The position numbers were made by a program, and so were the translations under genes. Shown here in pieces: positions 8,656 through 17,742 of a stretch of 64,000 bases of DNA; position 1 is the first letter of the stretch, and each line of letters begins with the position of its first letter. This stretch comes from Robertmurraya sp. FSL R5-0851. GTDB lineage: Bacteria > Bacillota > Bacilli > Bacillales > Cytobacillaceae. Location of the stretch: the NCBI RefSeq assembly GCF_038002965.1, contig NZ_JBBOOE010000001.1:2027001-2091000 (forward strand). Reading direction: 5' to 3'. The notes beneath the pieces are model-generated. The model worked only from the letters and a program-made list of their open reading frames with translations, was not told where the DNA came from and did no database searches.

Positions 8656-8763
8656 AAGGGTGTCAGACACCCTTCGTGGACAAATGTAGGGTAAGTGTCT
8701 TTTTAGGGTGTCTGACACCGCTCGTGGACAGAATTGCCGCTTTTGTCCGTCTGGGGTGGACAG
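8656..8763. repeat. Two direct units of a palindromic intergenic repeat plus a third partial unit
   Basis: Unit 1 begins with the palindrome AAGGGTGTCAGACACCCTT (8656-8674) and continues CGTGGACAAAT. Unit 2 begins with GGTGTCTGACACC (8707-8719) and continues GCTCGTGGACAGA. A shorter block at 8742-8763 ends GGTGGACAG. The starts of units 1 and 2 lie about 48 bp apart in the same orientation. A degenerate copy sits at 149-174. Similar GGTGTCWGACACC palindromes are, as I recall, scattered in Bacillaceae genomes; no function is assigned. Confidence 0.75.
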
Positions 8764-8911
8764 TGCTGCATTGATTTTTCTTTTTGGTTTTATTTTAAAT
8801 ATGTGAGGGTATATAAGGAATGGAATAACAAGATTTTATTCCCATCCACTCCCCCCTGGATGAGATATGGATAGGCTGCTTGATATGCGGAGGCAAAATC
8901 CTTTTCCAATG

Positions 8912-8935
8912 AAAAAAGCCACCCATTTAGGCGGC
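8912..8935 (-). terminator. Terminator of the unknown secreted protein gene
   Basis: Minus strand GCCGCC pairs with GGTGGC (one G-U) with a six-base loop, then TTTTTT. It lies 12 bases after the stop codon. Confidence 0.75.
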
Positions 8936-8947
8936 CCTTTTATGATA

Positions 8948-9607
8948 TTAGAACGATACGAGAATCCATTCGTCCTGAACAAATACACTATATCCGGTGT
9001 AGTTCTCACCTTCCACACTAATCGTTTCCCCCGTGGATGCCGCTTTTCGTATATCGTCGGCAATAGGTCCCACTAGGTTAAACTCTCCTGTTTTTTCAAA
9101 AATGCTTACTAGTAATTCTACATTTGCCTTAGGAACTGCTTTAAGTCCTGTAGACATCTGAAATACAACTTCCCCATTCTTTACCATGGCAAAAACATCA
9201 CTATTTGGGATGGCATAAAAACCTGCCCCTAATTCACTCGCTACATTTATATAAACAGAAAACTTTTCATCTGTAATTTTCTCATATGTTGATCCAAACA
9301 ACTCGACTGAATCCGGAACCTGTGTTTCTTCCCCTTTGCTCACGACCTCCGTGGTTTCTGCAGCTGGTTCTGAAACAACCGCAACTACTTCGATCACCTC
9401 TTCTTCTTCGGAAGCAACTAAAAAAGCCGACTCGTTATCCATTGTTTTTCCTAGGGAGACCTCTGCTCTTTTTGGAACATCATGGCTTACATTTGGTGAT
9501 GATTCCTGATCGCCTGTAACATTTGCACCAACATCTAAAAAACGTGAAAAACTAACAACAATTACAACGAAGAGCAGCGAAATAACGGTCAATACTTTCT
9601 TTTTCAA
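8948..9607 (-). CDS. Secreted or membrane-anchored protein of unknown function
   Basis: 219 residues. The TTG at 9607 is chosen because AGGGGGGAG lies just upstream and the product then begins MKKKVLTVISLLFVVIVV, a signal peptide or anchor without a lipobox. Residues about 30-95 form a low-complexity, Glu/Val-rich linker (SEEEEVIEVVAVVSEP). The C-terminal ~125 residues form one compact domain ending NYTGYSVFVQDEWILVSF. I do not recognise the family. It is divergent from the equally unrecognised membrane protein at 9773 and shares a 165-bp control region with it, so the two may act together at the envelope. Confidence 0.75.
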   Translation of the reverse strand: MKKKVLTVISLLFVVIVVSFSRFLDVGANVTGDQESSPNVSHDVPKRAEVSLGKTMDNESAFLVASEEEEVIEVVAVVSEPAAETTEVVSKGEETQVPDSVELFGSTYEKITDEKFSVYINVASELGAGFYAIPNSDVFAMVKNGEVVFQMSTGLKAVPKANVELLVSIFEKTGEFNLVGPIADDIRKAASTGETISVEGENYTGYSVFVQDEWILVSF

Positions 9608-9772
9608 ATGACTCCCCCCTAAAAATAACTCCATAACTATTAGACGATTTCGAAGATAAAAAGTTTCAGATTTTGGTAAAAATATTACAAGCCTATTACA
9701 ATTTTTAAAAACTTGAAACAAAAAACCTTTCACACCCGTAAAACATACATAATCACCGAAAGGAGTTGGCCA

Positions 9773-11437
9773 ATGGGGAACATTCTTATATTTGCACTGC
9801 TTGCAGGAATTATTTCGAGCATTCTACTTATCCCTTTTTCTAAAATGACAAAAGAAACGAAAGTAACAGGTATTGCGTTGGCATTTACAACGATTCTTGT
9901 TTTGATGGTGTTCGGATTCTTTTATCTCACAAAACTGGATCAAAACTTCAGTACTCTTTGGACTTTAATCCTTTTGGCATCAATTGGAGGAACGATCGCT
10001 TCGAAAGGAATGGAGCGAAAGTTGAAAGGAATTATCTCTCTCGGAGCACTTGGTATTGGAATTTATTTTTTATCTGTCTTTGTTTTCAATGCCGATGAGA
10101 AGTATGAGCTTTCCAAAATGGACGAAAAGGTAGAGATCCCGGCCTTTGATGAAAGTGTGACTCCAGCTAGTGTTCCGCCCCAATTTGCTAGGAATAAAAT
10201 GAGAAAGGCTTTTGGACAGGTTCCCAATACAAGTTACTATGAACTCGGAAATTTACAAATACAGAAAGTAAATGGACAATTTGTCTACATTGCTCCTGTT
10301 GAGTTCTCAGGCTTTTTCAAGTGGTTTAAGGGCGAGGAAACACCTGGTTATTTTACATTAAGTGCAACAGATTCCTCGGCGAATCCTAAATTTGTACAAT
10401 CAGGCATGAAGTACACTCCATCTTCCTATTTTCAGAAGAATCTAGAACGTCATATTCGTCTTAACTATCCAAAAAATATTTTCTACGGTGATGTGCAGCT
10501 TGAAATTGATGATAAAGGTAAGCCTTATTATATTCGAACATACGGTAGTTTTGTTTCGGCACGAAACGGTTTTAAAGCGGAAGGAATTGTACTTGTCGAT
10601 CCCTCCTCTGGAAAAACAGAAGCCTTTGATCTAGAATCCGCACCAGAGTTTCTTGATGGGTCTGTCTCACCTGAAGCGGTGAGTTTACAAAATAGTTATT
10701 ACGGCAATTTTGTACATGGGTTTTGGAATAGCTTGTTTGGAAAATCAGATGTGAAGTTGCCTTCCGATGAAGGCACAGAGGCCAATGTAAGCCCCATTTT
10801 TGATGAGAATGGTGTGATGTATTACTTTACTGATTTTACGAGTCCGAAAGAAGGAGTAGATTCAATGCTGGGATACTCCTTAACAAATGCTCGTACCGGC
10901 AAAGCAACCTTTTATACAGGAAATTTAGAAGAATCATATATGGATTCTCGAGGAGCACTTGAAATAATCGATAAAAAATTCATCGAGAAAAAATGGGATG
11001 GAGAAATGCCTGTTCTTTACAATTTCTATGGAGAAGCAAGCTGGCTCACTCCCGTTCTTGATTCCAATGGTTTCTTTCAAAATTATTTTATCGTTTCGGC
11101 AGCAAACCCTGAAATATCATCCTATGCAGAAACGCCTAACGAAGCGTTAAAAAAATACAAGGTCGCCCTACAGCGGGAAGGTAGTACACTAGATGGAAGC
11201 TCAAAGGCTGAGGAAGTGGAAACGAGCGGCGAAGTCCTTCGAGTTTACAAGGAGCGAATCGGAGATTATACGGTTGTATCTTTCTTTCTTAACAATCAAC
11301 AGAATTATACGGTTTCATCAGAAAATAATCCTCTAGCGATATACTTAGAGCGTGGAGACAAAGTATCTATCACGTATTTGGATTCGGGCGAGGACTTCCT
11401 CCCAGTGAAAAAGTTAACCATTGATAATATTGAATAA
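9773..11437 (+). CDS. Large membrane-anchored protein of unknown function
   Basis: 554 residues. The ATG at 9773 has AAAGGAG seven bases upstream. Four predicted membrane segments fill the first ~110 residues (for example ILIFALLAGIISSILLIPF and GIISLGALGIGIYFLSVFVF), followed by a ~440-residue hydrophilic domain rich in aromatic residues. That domain has two similar-looking stretches around VNGQFVYIAPVEFSGFFKWF and MPVLYNFYGEASWLTPVL. The charge pattern suggests the large domain is outside the cell. No catalytic motif is recognised. Followed by a strong terminator shared with pepF. Confidence 0.8.
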   Translation: MGNILIFALLAGIISSILLIPFSKMTKETKVTGIALAFTTILVLMVFGFFYLTKLDQNFSTLWTLILLASIGGTIASKGMERKLKGIISLGALGIGIYFLSVFVFNADEKYELSKMDEKVEIPAFDESVTPASVPPQFARNKMRKAFGQVPNTSYYELGNLQIQKVNGQFVYIAPVEFSGFFKWFKGEETPGYFTLSATDSSANPKFVQSGMKYTPSSYFQKNLERHIRLNYPKNIFYGDVQLEIDDKGKPYYIRTYGSFVSARNGFKAEGIVLVDPSSGKTEAFDLESAPEFLDGSVSPEAVSLQNSYYGNFVHGFWNSLFGKSDVKLPSDEGTEANVSPIFDENGVMYYFTDFTSPKEGVDSMLGYSLTNARTGKATFYTGNLEESYMDSRGALEIIDKKFIEKKWDGEMPVLYNFYGEASWLTPVLDSNGFFQNYFIVSAANPEISSYAETPNEALKKYKVALQREGSTLDGSSKAEEVETSGEVLRVYKERIGDYTVVSFFLNNQQNYTVSSENNPLAIYLERGDKVSITYLDSGEDFLPVKKLTIDNIE

Positions 11438-11443
11438 ATATTC

Positions 11444-11470
11444 AAGGACGAACCGACTTGGTTCGTCCTT
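11444..11470. terminator. Bidirectional terminator between the membrane protein and pepF
   Basis: Perfect 11-bp stem AAGGACGAACC/GGTTCGTCCTT with a five-base loop and flanking T/A runs, between two convergent genes. Confidence 0.9.
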
Positions 11471-11479
11471 TTAGATAAA

Positions 11480-13267
11480 CTATAAGCTAGCAAATTCGTC
11501 AACAAGCTCAGAAAACTTTTTCATCGCTGATTCGATTGGTTCACTATTTGTAAGATCCACACCCGTTTTCTTTAGAAGCTCAAGTGGATAATCAGAGCTA
11601 CCGCTTTGTAAAAATTGCAAATACGACTCAAGGATCTTTTCATCGCCAGACAAAAGGTTCGAGGCAATATGGATGGCGGATGCGTAGCCAGTCGCATATT
11701 TGTATACGTAAAACGGACGATAAAAATGAGGAATTCGTGACCAGCCATATTTTACTTCCTCGTCAAAAATAAGCTCTTCTCCGTTGTATTCTCGGAATAG
11801 TTGTTCATAGGTGGAGTTAAAAACATCAACGGTTAATGGAGTTCCCTGTTCCGCCATTTCATGTGTCTTTTTCTCAAATTCTGCAAACATGACCTGTGTG
11901 AAAAATGTACCTTTAAATTGATCAATAAAGTGATTTAACAAATGCTTACGAATATCAGGCTTTGTTTCGTGTTCCAGTAAATAATTGATTAAAAGTACTT
12001 CGTTTACAGTGGAAGCTACTTCGGCTACGAAAATACTGTATCTTGCTGAAATTTGCGGTTGATGCTCTGCACTTAATTTACTATGAACACCATGCCCGCA
12101 TTCATGGACGAGTGTAAACATGCTATCCAAATCATCTTGATGGTTTAATAAAATATACGGGTGGACCCCATAAATTCCAAGATTATAAGCACCAGACCGC
12201 TTCCCTTTTGTCTCCCGAACGTCAATATATCGGGAATCCTTGAATAATTTTAATGTTTCAATATAATCACTTCCAAGTGGAGCAAGTGCTTTTAGCATCG
12301 TTTCATACGCCTCTTCGTAAGTGATGTCCATTTTCACACCACTTACGATTGGAACGCTCATGTCATAGGCTCGAAGTTCATCGAGGTTTAACTTTTCCCT
12401 CCGCATTTGATTATAACGATGCATCGGTGCAATATGTTGTTTTGTTGACATAATTAAATTATCGTATACTTCTTTTGGAACATTATCTCCAAACAATGAT
12501 TTTTCAAGTGCAGAAGGATAATTACGAAGCTTCGACATCGTCACATTGTTTTTTATTGAATTGGATAAAGTGGAAGCTATTGTGTTTTTTAGCTGAATAT
12601 AAGGTTCATAGTAAGCTTTATATGCTTCTTTTCTTTTCTCACGGTTCTCATCTTCAATCAATTTTGAATATAATCCACGAGTGAGTTCGACCTTTGTGCC
12701 GTCTTCCTGTGTCACTTCTCCAAACTTTATATCCGCATTGTTTATCATTCCATAGATGGTACTTGGCGCAGAAAAAGCCTCCCCAAGCTGGGAAATGAGC
12801 TCTTCTTTTTCCTTCGATAGAACATGAGGCTTGTAACGAAATGATTCATATAAATCCTCTTCAAAGTAACTCAAGCCCTTTTCTTCCGAAATAAAGGCTT
12901 TTAACTCCTTTTCTTCCAAACTCAATAGATATGGCATAAAAAATGACGTAGAGGAACTTACTTTAATACCTAAGCTCTTCATTCGTTCAAGATAGCTTTG
13001 AGACTCAGTGACACGCGTGTCCTCATCCACCTTCAGCATACTGTATGCGTATAAATGATTGAATTTGTAGGAGAGCTCTTCCTTTTTCTTTAAAAATTGA
13101 AAAAGGCTGGCTCCATCTTGGATCTTGCCATCAAAAGCTTTTAAATCACTCGTCATTTCTTCGACTTGCTTATAATCGTTCTCCCATAATGCTAAATCGG
13201 AATAAATATCATCTAAATTCCATTTTTCTTGAGTTGGTACTTGCTCTCGAGACGTATAGGTAGTCAT
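11480..13267 (-). CDS. pepF: Oligoendopeptidase F (M3 family zinc metallopeptidase)
   Basis: 595 residues. Cytoplasmic zinc peptidase that trims short peptides. The active site HECGH is at 388-392, followed by the M3-type helix with the third ligand Glu (VAEVASTVNEV). The ATG at 13267 gives the family start MTTYTSREQVPTQEKWNLDDIY; AAGGAG lies 12 bases upstream, a rather long spacing. A start 21 codons upstream is less likely. Confidence 0.93.
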   Translation of the reverse strand: MTTYTSREQVPTQEKWNLDDIYSDLALWENDYKQVEEMTSDLKAFDGKIQDGASLFQFLKKKEELSYKFNHLYAYSMLKVDEDTRVTESQSYLERMKSLGIKVSSSTSFFMPYLLSLEEKELKAFISEEKGLSYFEEDLYESFRYKPHVLSKEKEELISQLGEAFSAPSTIYGMINNADIKFGEVTQEDGTKVELTRGLYSKLIEDENREKRKEAYKAYYEPYIQLKNTIASTLSNSIKNNVTMSKLRNYPSALEKSLFGDNVPKEVYDNLIMSTKQHIAPMHRYNQMRREKLNLDELRAYDMSVPIVSGVKMDITYEEAYETMLKALAPLGSDYIETLKLFKDSRYIDVRETKGKRSGAYNLGIYGVHPYILLNHQDDLDSMFTLVHECGHGVHSKLSAEHQPQISARYSIFVAEVASTVNEVLLINYLLEHETKPDIRKHLLNHFIDQFKGTFFTQVMFAEFEKKTHEMAEQGTPLTVDVFNSTYEQLFREYNGEELIFDEEVKYGWSRIPHFYRPFYVYKYATGYASAIHIASNLLSGDEKILESYLQFLQSGSSDYPLELLKKTGVDLTNSEPIESAMKKFSELVDEFASL

Positions 13268-13376
13268 AGGCGAAGACAACTCCTTAAGTATGTAATATTT
13301 TCTATTTATATCCATTATACGCCAATACAAATCGAAAATCGTATAAAAAGGCTGTTCTCGTAAAGATCGTTGTTCA

Positions 13377-13470
13377 GGAAAAATCCCAAATGCCTGATTT
13401 TTCCCCGAATAACGCTGGGTATATTGGTCTATTTGGAGAGTAGCTCTTTTCTAATGTTTTAGAAAAGAGC
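13377..13470. other. Hairpin-rich intergenic segment upstream of pepF
   Basis: Two inverted repeats lie side by side: GGAAAAATC/GATTTTTCC (about 13379-13405) and GCTCTTTTCTAA/TTAGAAAAGAGC (13443-13470, four-base loop). Neither is followed by a clean U run on either strand, so they are not obvious terminators. They lie between the IDEAL gene terminator and pepF and may be a dispersed repeat or a leader element. Confidence 0.4.
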
Positions 13471-13473
13471 CTA

Positions 13474-13502
13474 TAAAAAACAAAAACCACACAATTGTGT
13501 GG
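13474..13502 (-). terminator. Terminator of the IDEAL-domain gene
   Basis: Minus strand perfect stem CCACACAATTGTGTGG (13487-13502) followed by a long U-rich run, about 20 bases after the stop codon. Confidence 0.85.
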
Positions 13503-13520
13503 TCGTCGATTAATTTTTGC

Positions 13521-13715
13521 TTACATTAAATTTTTTAATTCGTCTGTTAGTCGGAAAAACTCATCTTTATTTCTCGTGGCTAAGGAATCATCAATTTCCT
13601 GTCTTAACTTATCTTTTCGATAATCAAGTAGTGCTTGACGGATGACCATATCTGCGGCTGACGACAATTGTTCTTCAGTTGGTTGTTGTGGTGAATTTAG
13701 CAAATACTTTTCCAT
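13521..13715 (-). CDS. IDEAL-domain small protein
   Basis: 64 residues. The C-terminal part, RQEIDDSLATRNKDEFFRLTDEL, fits the IDEAL domain (PF08858), a short helical region of unknown function common in Bacillaceae. It also occurs at the end of larger proteins such as YpiB. AAGGAGTGATTTCC precedes the ATG. Monocistronic with its own terminator. Confidence 0.85.
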   Translation of the reverse strand: MEKYLLNSPQQPTEEQLSSAADMVIRQALLDYRKDKLRQEIDDSLATRNKDEFFRLTDELKNLM

Positions 13716-13831
13716 TGGAAATCACTCCTTAACCTTTTTTCTATAATAACATTTGTTTTCTGAAAATTCAATAATTAAATAATTTATTTTTTTGGAATAC
13801 TTTTTGTTAAGGAGTGATCAAAGTGTTCGTA

Positions 13832-14482
13832 TTAGTTGTTCTTAATCTTCTCTAATTCTTTTTGGACCTGTTCTTCAAGCTCATAATCATATACTTTATT
13901 TAAGTCAACGGACGGTTGAAACAGTTCTCTAGCCTTTGATTTTGCTTCAAGAGCAAGGATTTTCTCCTCAGCACGTTCAAATCCCTTCACGGCACTGCCA
14001 GGAGTAAAAGTCGCAAATGATTGTTCAATAGATTCAGTCACTTTTGCCACATGAGCTCTTGAAATTAGAAGCTGTTGCTTATTTTTTAATTCCTTATATT
14101 TATTCTTATAATCTTCCATTTGGTGAAACAGTTTCTTCGTTTGTTGCGAAAGAGCCTCAAGCTGTGAAGCATATACTTGTTGCTTCTTTTCAAGTTCAAT
14201 TTTATCTAAGATTAATTGTTTCGCTGTTTCTTCGTCACCCTTTTTAACAGCTATTTCTGCTTGTCCCACTCTTTTTTCAATTAATGCTCTTGTTTCATTT
14301 AATTGAGCTTCCTGTTTCTTCTCGAAAAATACTTGTTTGGCTAAAGCTTGTTCCCCTTTATCAATATCCTGTTCCATTTCACGTAGATGCTGCTTAAGCA
14401 TCACAATTGGATCTTCCATTCTATCGAGTACATCATGTAAGTCTGCTGTTGCAATTGTTTTTAAACGTTTAAATAATCCCAT
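13832..14482 (-). CDS. PspA/IM30 (ESCRT-III-like) membrane-stress protein
   Basis: 216 residues, almost entirely long helices: KRLKTIATADLHDVLDRMEDP at the start, then coiled coil to about 170, as in PspA/LiaH. These proteins polymerise on damaged membranes. The ATG at 14482 gives MGLFKRL and has AGGAGG upstream; an earlier in-frame start would overlap the preceding gene. It starts 20 bases after the membrane gene at 14503-14889, and the two clearly form an operon. It is distinct from typical LiaH in its short C-terminus. No sigma-W-like promoter could be confirmed upstream. Confidence 0.88.
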   Translation of the reverse strand: MGLFKRLKTIATADLHDVLDRMEDPIVMLKQHLREMEQDIDKGEQALAKQVFFEKKQEAQLNETRALIEKRVGQAEIAVKKGDEETAKQLILDKIELEKKQQVYASQLEALSQQTKKLFHQMEDYKNKYKELKNKQQLLISRAHVAKVTESIEQSFATFTPGSAVKGFERAEEKILALEAKSKARELFQPSVDLNKVYDYELEEQVQKELEKIKNN

Positions 14483-14502
14483 TTGATCGTTCCTCCTCAG
14501 AT

Positions 14503-14889
14503 TCATTCCATTATGGTTCTTTTTCTACTTTTTGTTACTAAAATTAAAGCTAATCCAATAATCGCCACTGCAAATAACATGGGTAATAAGGAAATGATGG
14601 AAAAAGCGAACAATAGTAAACCTGATAGCTTTACTAAATTCAGTTTTTTCGTTTTACTCCAAAGGAGCCAACCGATGAACGCAGTAACCATTTTAATGAT
14701 TGTAAGTATCGTTGACATACTAAGTGCCATTAAAAACGGTAGTGGATTATAATTTACATTCCAGTTACTTACATCTGGCAAAGATTGTACCCATTGTGTT
14801 GTTCCGTTTAGATAGGGAGCTGCATAGACTCCTAAACTAAAAGCAACTGCAAGTAAAAGGAAGAAAAGCAGCCACTTTAACTTTTTCAA
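14503..14889 (-). CDS. Small integral membrane protein co-transcribed with the PspA-like gene
   Basis: 128 residues with about four hydrophobic helices: an N-terminal WLLFFLLLAVAFSLGVYA, a pair around FLMALSMSTILTIIKMVTAF, and a final one near FAVAIIGLALILVT. TTG start at 14889 with AGGAGGTG seven bases upstream. Not recognised as a named family. Its position just ahead of the PspA gene suggests a membrane anchor or sensor for it, by analogy with LiaI-LiaH. That is inference from context only. Confidence 0.75.
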   Translation of the reverse strand: MKKLKWLLFFLLLAVAFSLGVYAAPYLNGTTQWVQSLPDVSNWNVNYNPLPFLMALSMSTILTIIKMVTAFIGWLLWSKTKKLNLVKLSGLLLFAFSIISLLPMLFAVAIIGLALILVTKSRKRTIME

Positions 14890-15093
14890 TCAACTACACC
14901 TCCTCTCCCTATTAACCGGATTCGCAGCCTCTTTTTATGAGTTATTCATTGGAGGGGGAATTCCAAGGGTTCTCTTCTGGCTGAGGCTGCTATATCCTGG
15001 GCTTGTTAATATCATATCGAGGAGATATGTCAAAACTATTAACGATCCTTTACGAAATGTAGGAAAAGGGAGGAACAATTCATTAATGATCAT

Positions 15094-15125
15094 AAAAAAA
15101 CCTTACTCATTTCGCAGAGTAAGGT
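15094..15125 (-). terminator. Terminator of the double-GNAT gene
   Basis: Minus strand ACCTTACTC/GAGTAAGGT with an eight-base loop, then TTTTTT. Starts about ten bases after the stop codon. Confidence 0.9.
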
Positions 15126-15134
15126 CGCGGATAG

Positions 15135-16010
15135 TTAGATTAAGATTTGTTTCATATAAACAAGATGAACAATGGGTTCAAATCCCATCTCTTGTAATAC
15201 TCCATGAGTAGTGGAACTGCTTAATTTCGGTAGGTTAGGTACATAATGACGAATCTGGTCACTGGTAGTATGTAAAGCTTCTGCTAACAGAGCCTGAATG
15301 ATTTCTTTTTGATCGTTTCTACTTCGATCTGCTTCACATTGATACAAGGTGGTACTGGTATGCATTCCTTCCTCTGATAAAATCTTACGGAAGTAGGCAT
15401 AACCAATGGCATTTCCAAAGGCATCTTCAGCAATCAATGCTTCCCCATCCATGACGCTTTGCCAGTGAGTTTGCCAAGGGTTTTTTCCTTGATAGAACGA
15501 TAGATTGCTGACTTCTTCAAGTGAAACTCTCTTCATTAGAAAAATGTTTGATGAGACGACTGGAATTTGACCTTCTTTTTTTTCTAAGCATTCGAGGTGG
15601 TCAATAATGTCGTACCCAAGAGATTGATAGAGAGCTATGGCTCCCTTATTATCGCTAATAGCCTCTAGCGTCGACACTTTCACGTTTTTTTCTTCAAGAA
15701 TATCTAATGTGGCTTCTAGCATTCTTCTACCGATGCCTTTGCCTCGATAATCCTTGTCGACTGCTGTTCCTCCATTCCAGCCGATTAATTCCCCTTGAAA
15801 CTCGCGGATTCCATTTACAATTAATCCGACTGGTTTATCATTCCAGTAGGCAACAACGGATATTTCATCAGATAGTCCCTCGGAAGCCATTCTAGCCATA
15901 AACTTTTCGGTGGTCATCGTCATATCAAAGAAATATCCCTTAAAGCCAATATTCCATGCCTCTACTGCTTCTGATATCGCACAATCTTTTAATCTTTTGA
16001 TTTTAAGCAT
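15135..16010 (-). CDS. Two-domain GNAT N-acetyltransferase
   Basis: 291 residues. The N-terminal GNAT domain has a good acetyl-CoA loop (VDKDYRGKGIGRRML, about 85-99) and the LYQSLGY segment. The C-terminal ~130 residues look like a second, degenerate GNAT fold without a clear Q/RxxGxG/A loop. The layout resembles mycothiol-synthase-type duplicated acetyltransferases, but the substrate is unknown. The ATG has AAGGAGAG upstream. Confidence 0.85.
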   Translation of the reverse strand: MLKIKRLKDCAISEAVEAWNIGFKGYFFDMTMTTEKFMARMASEGLSDEISVVAYWNDKPVGLIVNGIREFQGELIGWNGGTAVDKDYRGKGIGRRMLEATLDILEEKNVKVSTLEAISDNKGAIALYQSLGYDIIDHLECLEKKEGQIPVVSSNIFLMKRVSLEEVSNLSFYQGKNPWQTHWQSVMDGEALIAEDAFGNAIGYAYFRKILSEEGMHTSTTLYQCEADRSRNDQKEIIQALLAEALHTTSDQIRHYVPNLPKLSSSTTHGVLQEMGFEPIVHLVYMKQILI

Positions 16011-16030
16011 TGGTATCTCTCCTTAAAAGA

Positions 16031-16067
16031 GGGTATGCCAGAAAGTTGTAAACACTTTGGCACACCC
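16031..16067 (-). terminator. Likely terminator of the M32 carboxypeptidase gene
   Basis: Minus strand GGGTGTGCCAAAGTG pairs with CTTTCTGGCATACCC (mismatches near the loop), followed by TCTTTT. It lies ten bases after the stop codon and just upstream of the GNAT gene's ribosome site. Confidence 0.7.
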
Positions 16068-16076
16068 TTCTATTAT

Positions 16077-17591
16077 TTACAGCTGATACACTCCACTATA
16101 TTTTTCTTCAAGATATTCGACTAAATAAGCGGCATTTAGTTGCTCGCCTGTCACAGAAACAATCAACTCATTTGGAGTATACAAGCTTCCGTGTTGATGA
16201 ATCTTTTCCTTTAACCAACTCATGATTGGCTGTAAATGACCATTTTCTAAGTATTGGTCAAATTCCGGAAGTTCTTTTTTCATCGTTTTTAAAAGCTGTG
16301 CGGCATACAGATTTCCTAACGAATACGACGGGAAGTAACCGAATCCACCGAATGACCAGTGAACATCCTGAAGAACACCTAGCGTATCTGTTGGAGGGAC
16401 AATTCCTAGAAACTCTTCCATTTTCTTATTCCAAACAGTTGGGAGTTCACTTACCTCTAGTTTTCCTTCAAATAATTCCTTCTCAATTTCATACCGAAGC
16501 ATAATGTGAAGATTATACGTAAGTTCATCTGCTTCCACACGAATAAATGAAGGATGAACGGTATTGATTGCCTCGTAAAATTCTTGTAATTCAACGTTAT
16601 GAAGCTGAGTAGGGAAAAATTCCTTTAGCTTTGGCAAAAAGTACTGCCAAAAGGCTTCGCTTCGTCCCACCATATTTTCTAAAAAGCGAGATTGTGATTC
16701 ATGAATCCCAAATGAAGTACCCGAGCATAAGACCGTTCCCTCAAAGCTAGAGCTAATTTGTTGCTCGTAAATCCCATGACCCGCCTCGTGGATCGTACCG
16801 AACAAGGCAGAGAGTACATTGTCTTCTAGATAGCGAGTCGTAATTCGAACATCTCCAGTGTTTACTGTTTGGGCGAATGGATGCACCGTTTCATCGAGTC
16901 TTCCAGCGTCTAGATCAAAGCCTAGTTGTGGAAGCATGTAACGGTTAAACTCTTTTTGCTTCTCTATGGCAAATGGCTGTTTCACGATTTCAACAGGTGT
17001 CTTATGTGAGGCAGCTTTAATTTTATTTAACAGTGCTATGCTCTTTTCTCTTAAGCTAGCAAATAGTGGATCAAGTGCTTCTACCGTTAAGCCCGGCTCA
17101 AATTCGTCAAGTAATGCGTCATACGGATGCTTCTCGTACCCGTAATATTCAACGAATTTCTTCTTAATTTCAACGATTTTTTCTAAATAAGGGAGAAACA
17201 GTCTGTAGTTATTTTTTTCTCGTGCCTCTTCCCATGCATCATTAGCATCGCTGCACAAGACGGAATATTCCTTATATAGATCAGAAGGAATACTCTTAGA
17301 ACGGTTGTAAAAGTGTTTTCGCAAACGGATTTTTGCTTTCGTTATGGTATCAAAATTCTCATTGCTTTCTGACAACTGATCTAAAAGCTCTCCCATTTCC
17401 TGTGAGATCATAAGATCGAATATTTCCGTTTGCAGTGACCCGTATGCTTTTGAGAACTGGGCTCTGCCCTTTTTAGGTGCGATCACTTTTTGATCCCATG
17501 AAAGGAGACCAGAGATACTTTCTAAGTGTGAAATTTTTTCGTCCAATGCTTGGAATCTTTCAAGAGCCGTATGAAGAACCGATTGAGTCAT
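16077..17591 (-). CDS. Thermostable carboxypeptidase, M32 family (carboxypeptidase Taq-like)
   Basis: 504 residues, the usual length for the family. Zinc site HEAGH at 268-272, followed by the M32 motif HESQSR. Mostly alpha-helical cytoplasmic metallocarboxypeptidase that removes C-terminal residues from peptides. Starts at ATG 17591. Monocistronic. Confidence 0.94.
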   Translation of the reverse strand: MTQSVLHTALERFQALDEKISHLESISGLLSWDQKVIAPKKGRAQFSKAYGSLQTEIFDLMISQEMGELLDQLSESNENFDTITKAKIRLRKHFYNRSKSIPSDLYKEYSVLCSDANDAWEEAREKNNYRLFLPYLEKIVEIKKKFVEYYGYEKHPYDALLDEFEPGLTVEALDPLFASLREKSIALLNKIKAASHKTPVEIVKQPFAIEKQKEFNRYMLPQLGFDLDAGRLDETVHPFAQTVNTGDVRITTRYLEDNVLSALFGTIHEAGHGIYEQQISSSFEGTVLCSGTSFGIHESQSRFLENMVGRSEAFWQYFLPKLKEFFPTQLHNVELQEFYEAINTVHPSFIRVEADELTYNLHIMLRYEIEKELFEGKLEVSELPTVWNKKMEEFLGIVPPTDTLGVLQDVHWSFGGFGYFPSYSLGNLYAAQLLKTMKKELPEFDQYLENGHLQPIMSWLKEKIHQHGSLYTPNELIVSVTGEQLNAAYLVEYLEEKYSGVYQL

Positions 17592-17742
17592 AGCCGAACA
17601 CCCCTTTAATGATTTTTAACCGACTAATCGGTTTATTTTCATTATATGGAACATTCTGAATATTATCAAGTGTAATTAAACGGTCAATTTTCGAGAAAAA
17701 ACGCGCAATCTTATAGAGTGGTTATTTAAGATACCAACAAGT

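Noticed and set aside
14890..15093. Sigma-W promoter for the PspA operon
   Set aside because: Only a poor TGAATA-like -35 with GCGAAT could be found; it does not meet the TGAAAC-N16-CGTA pattern.
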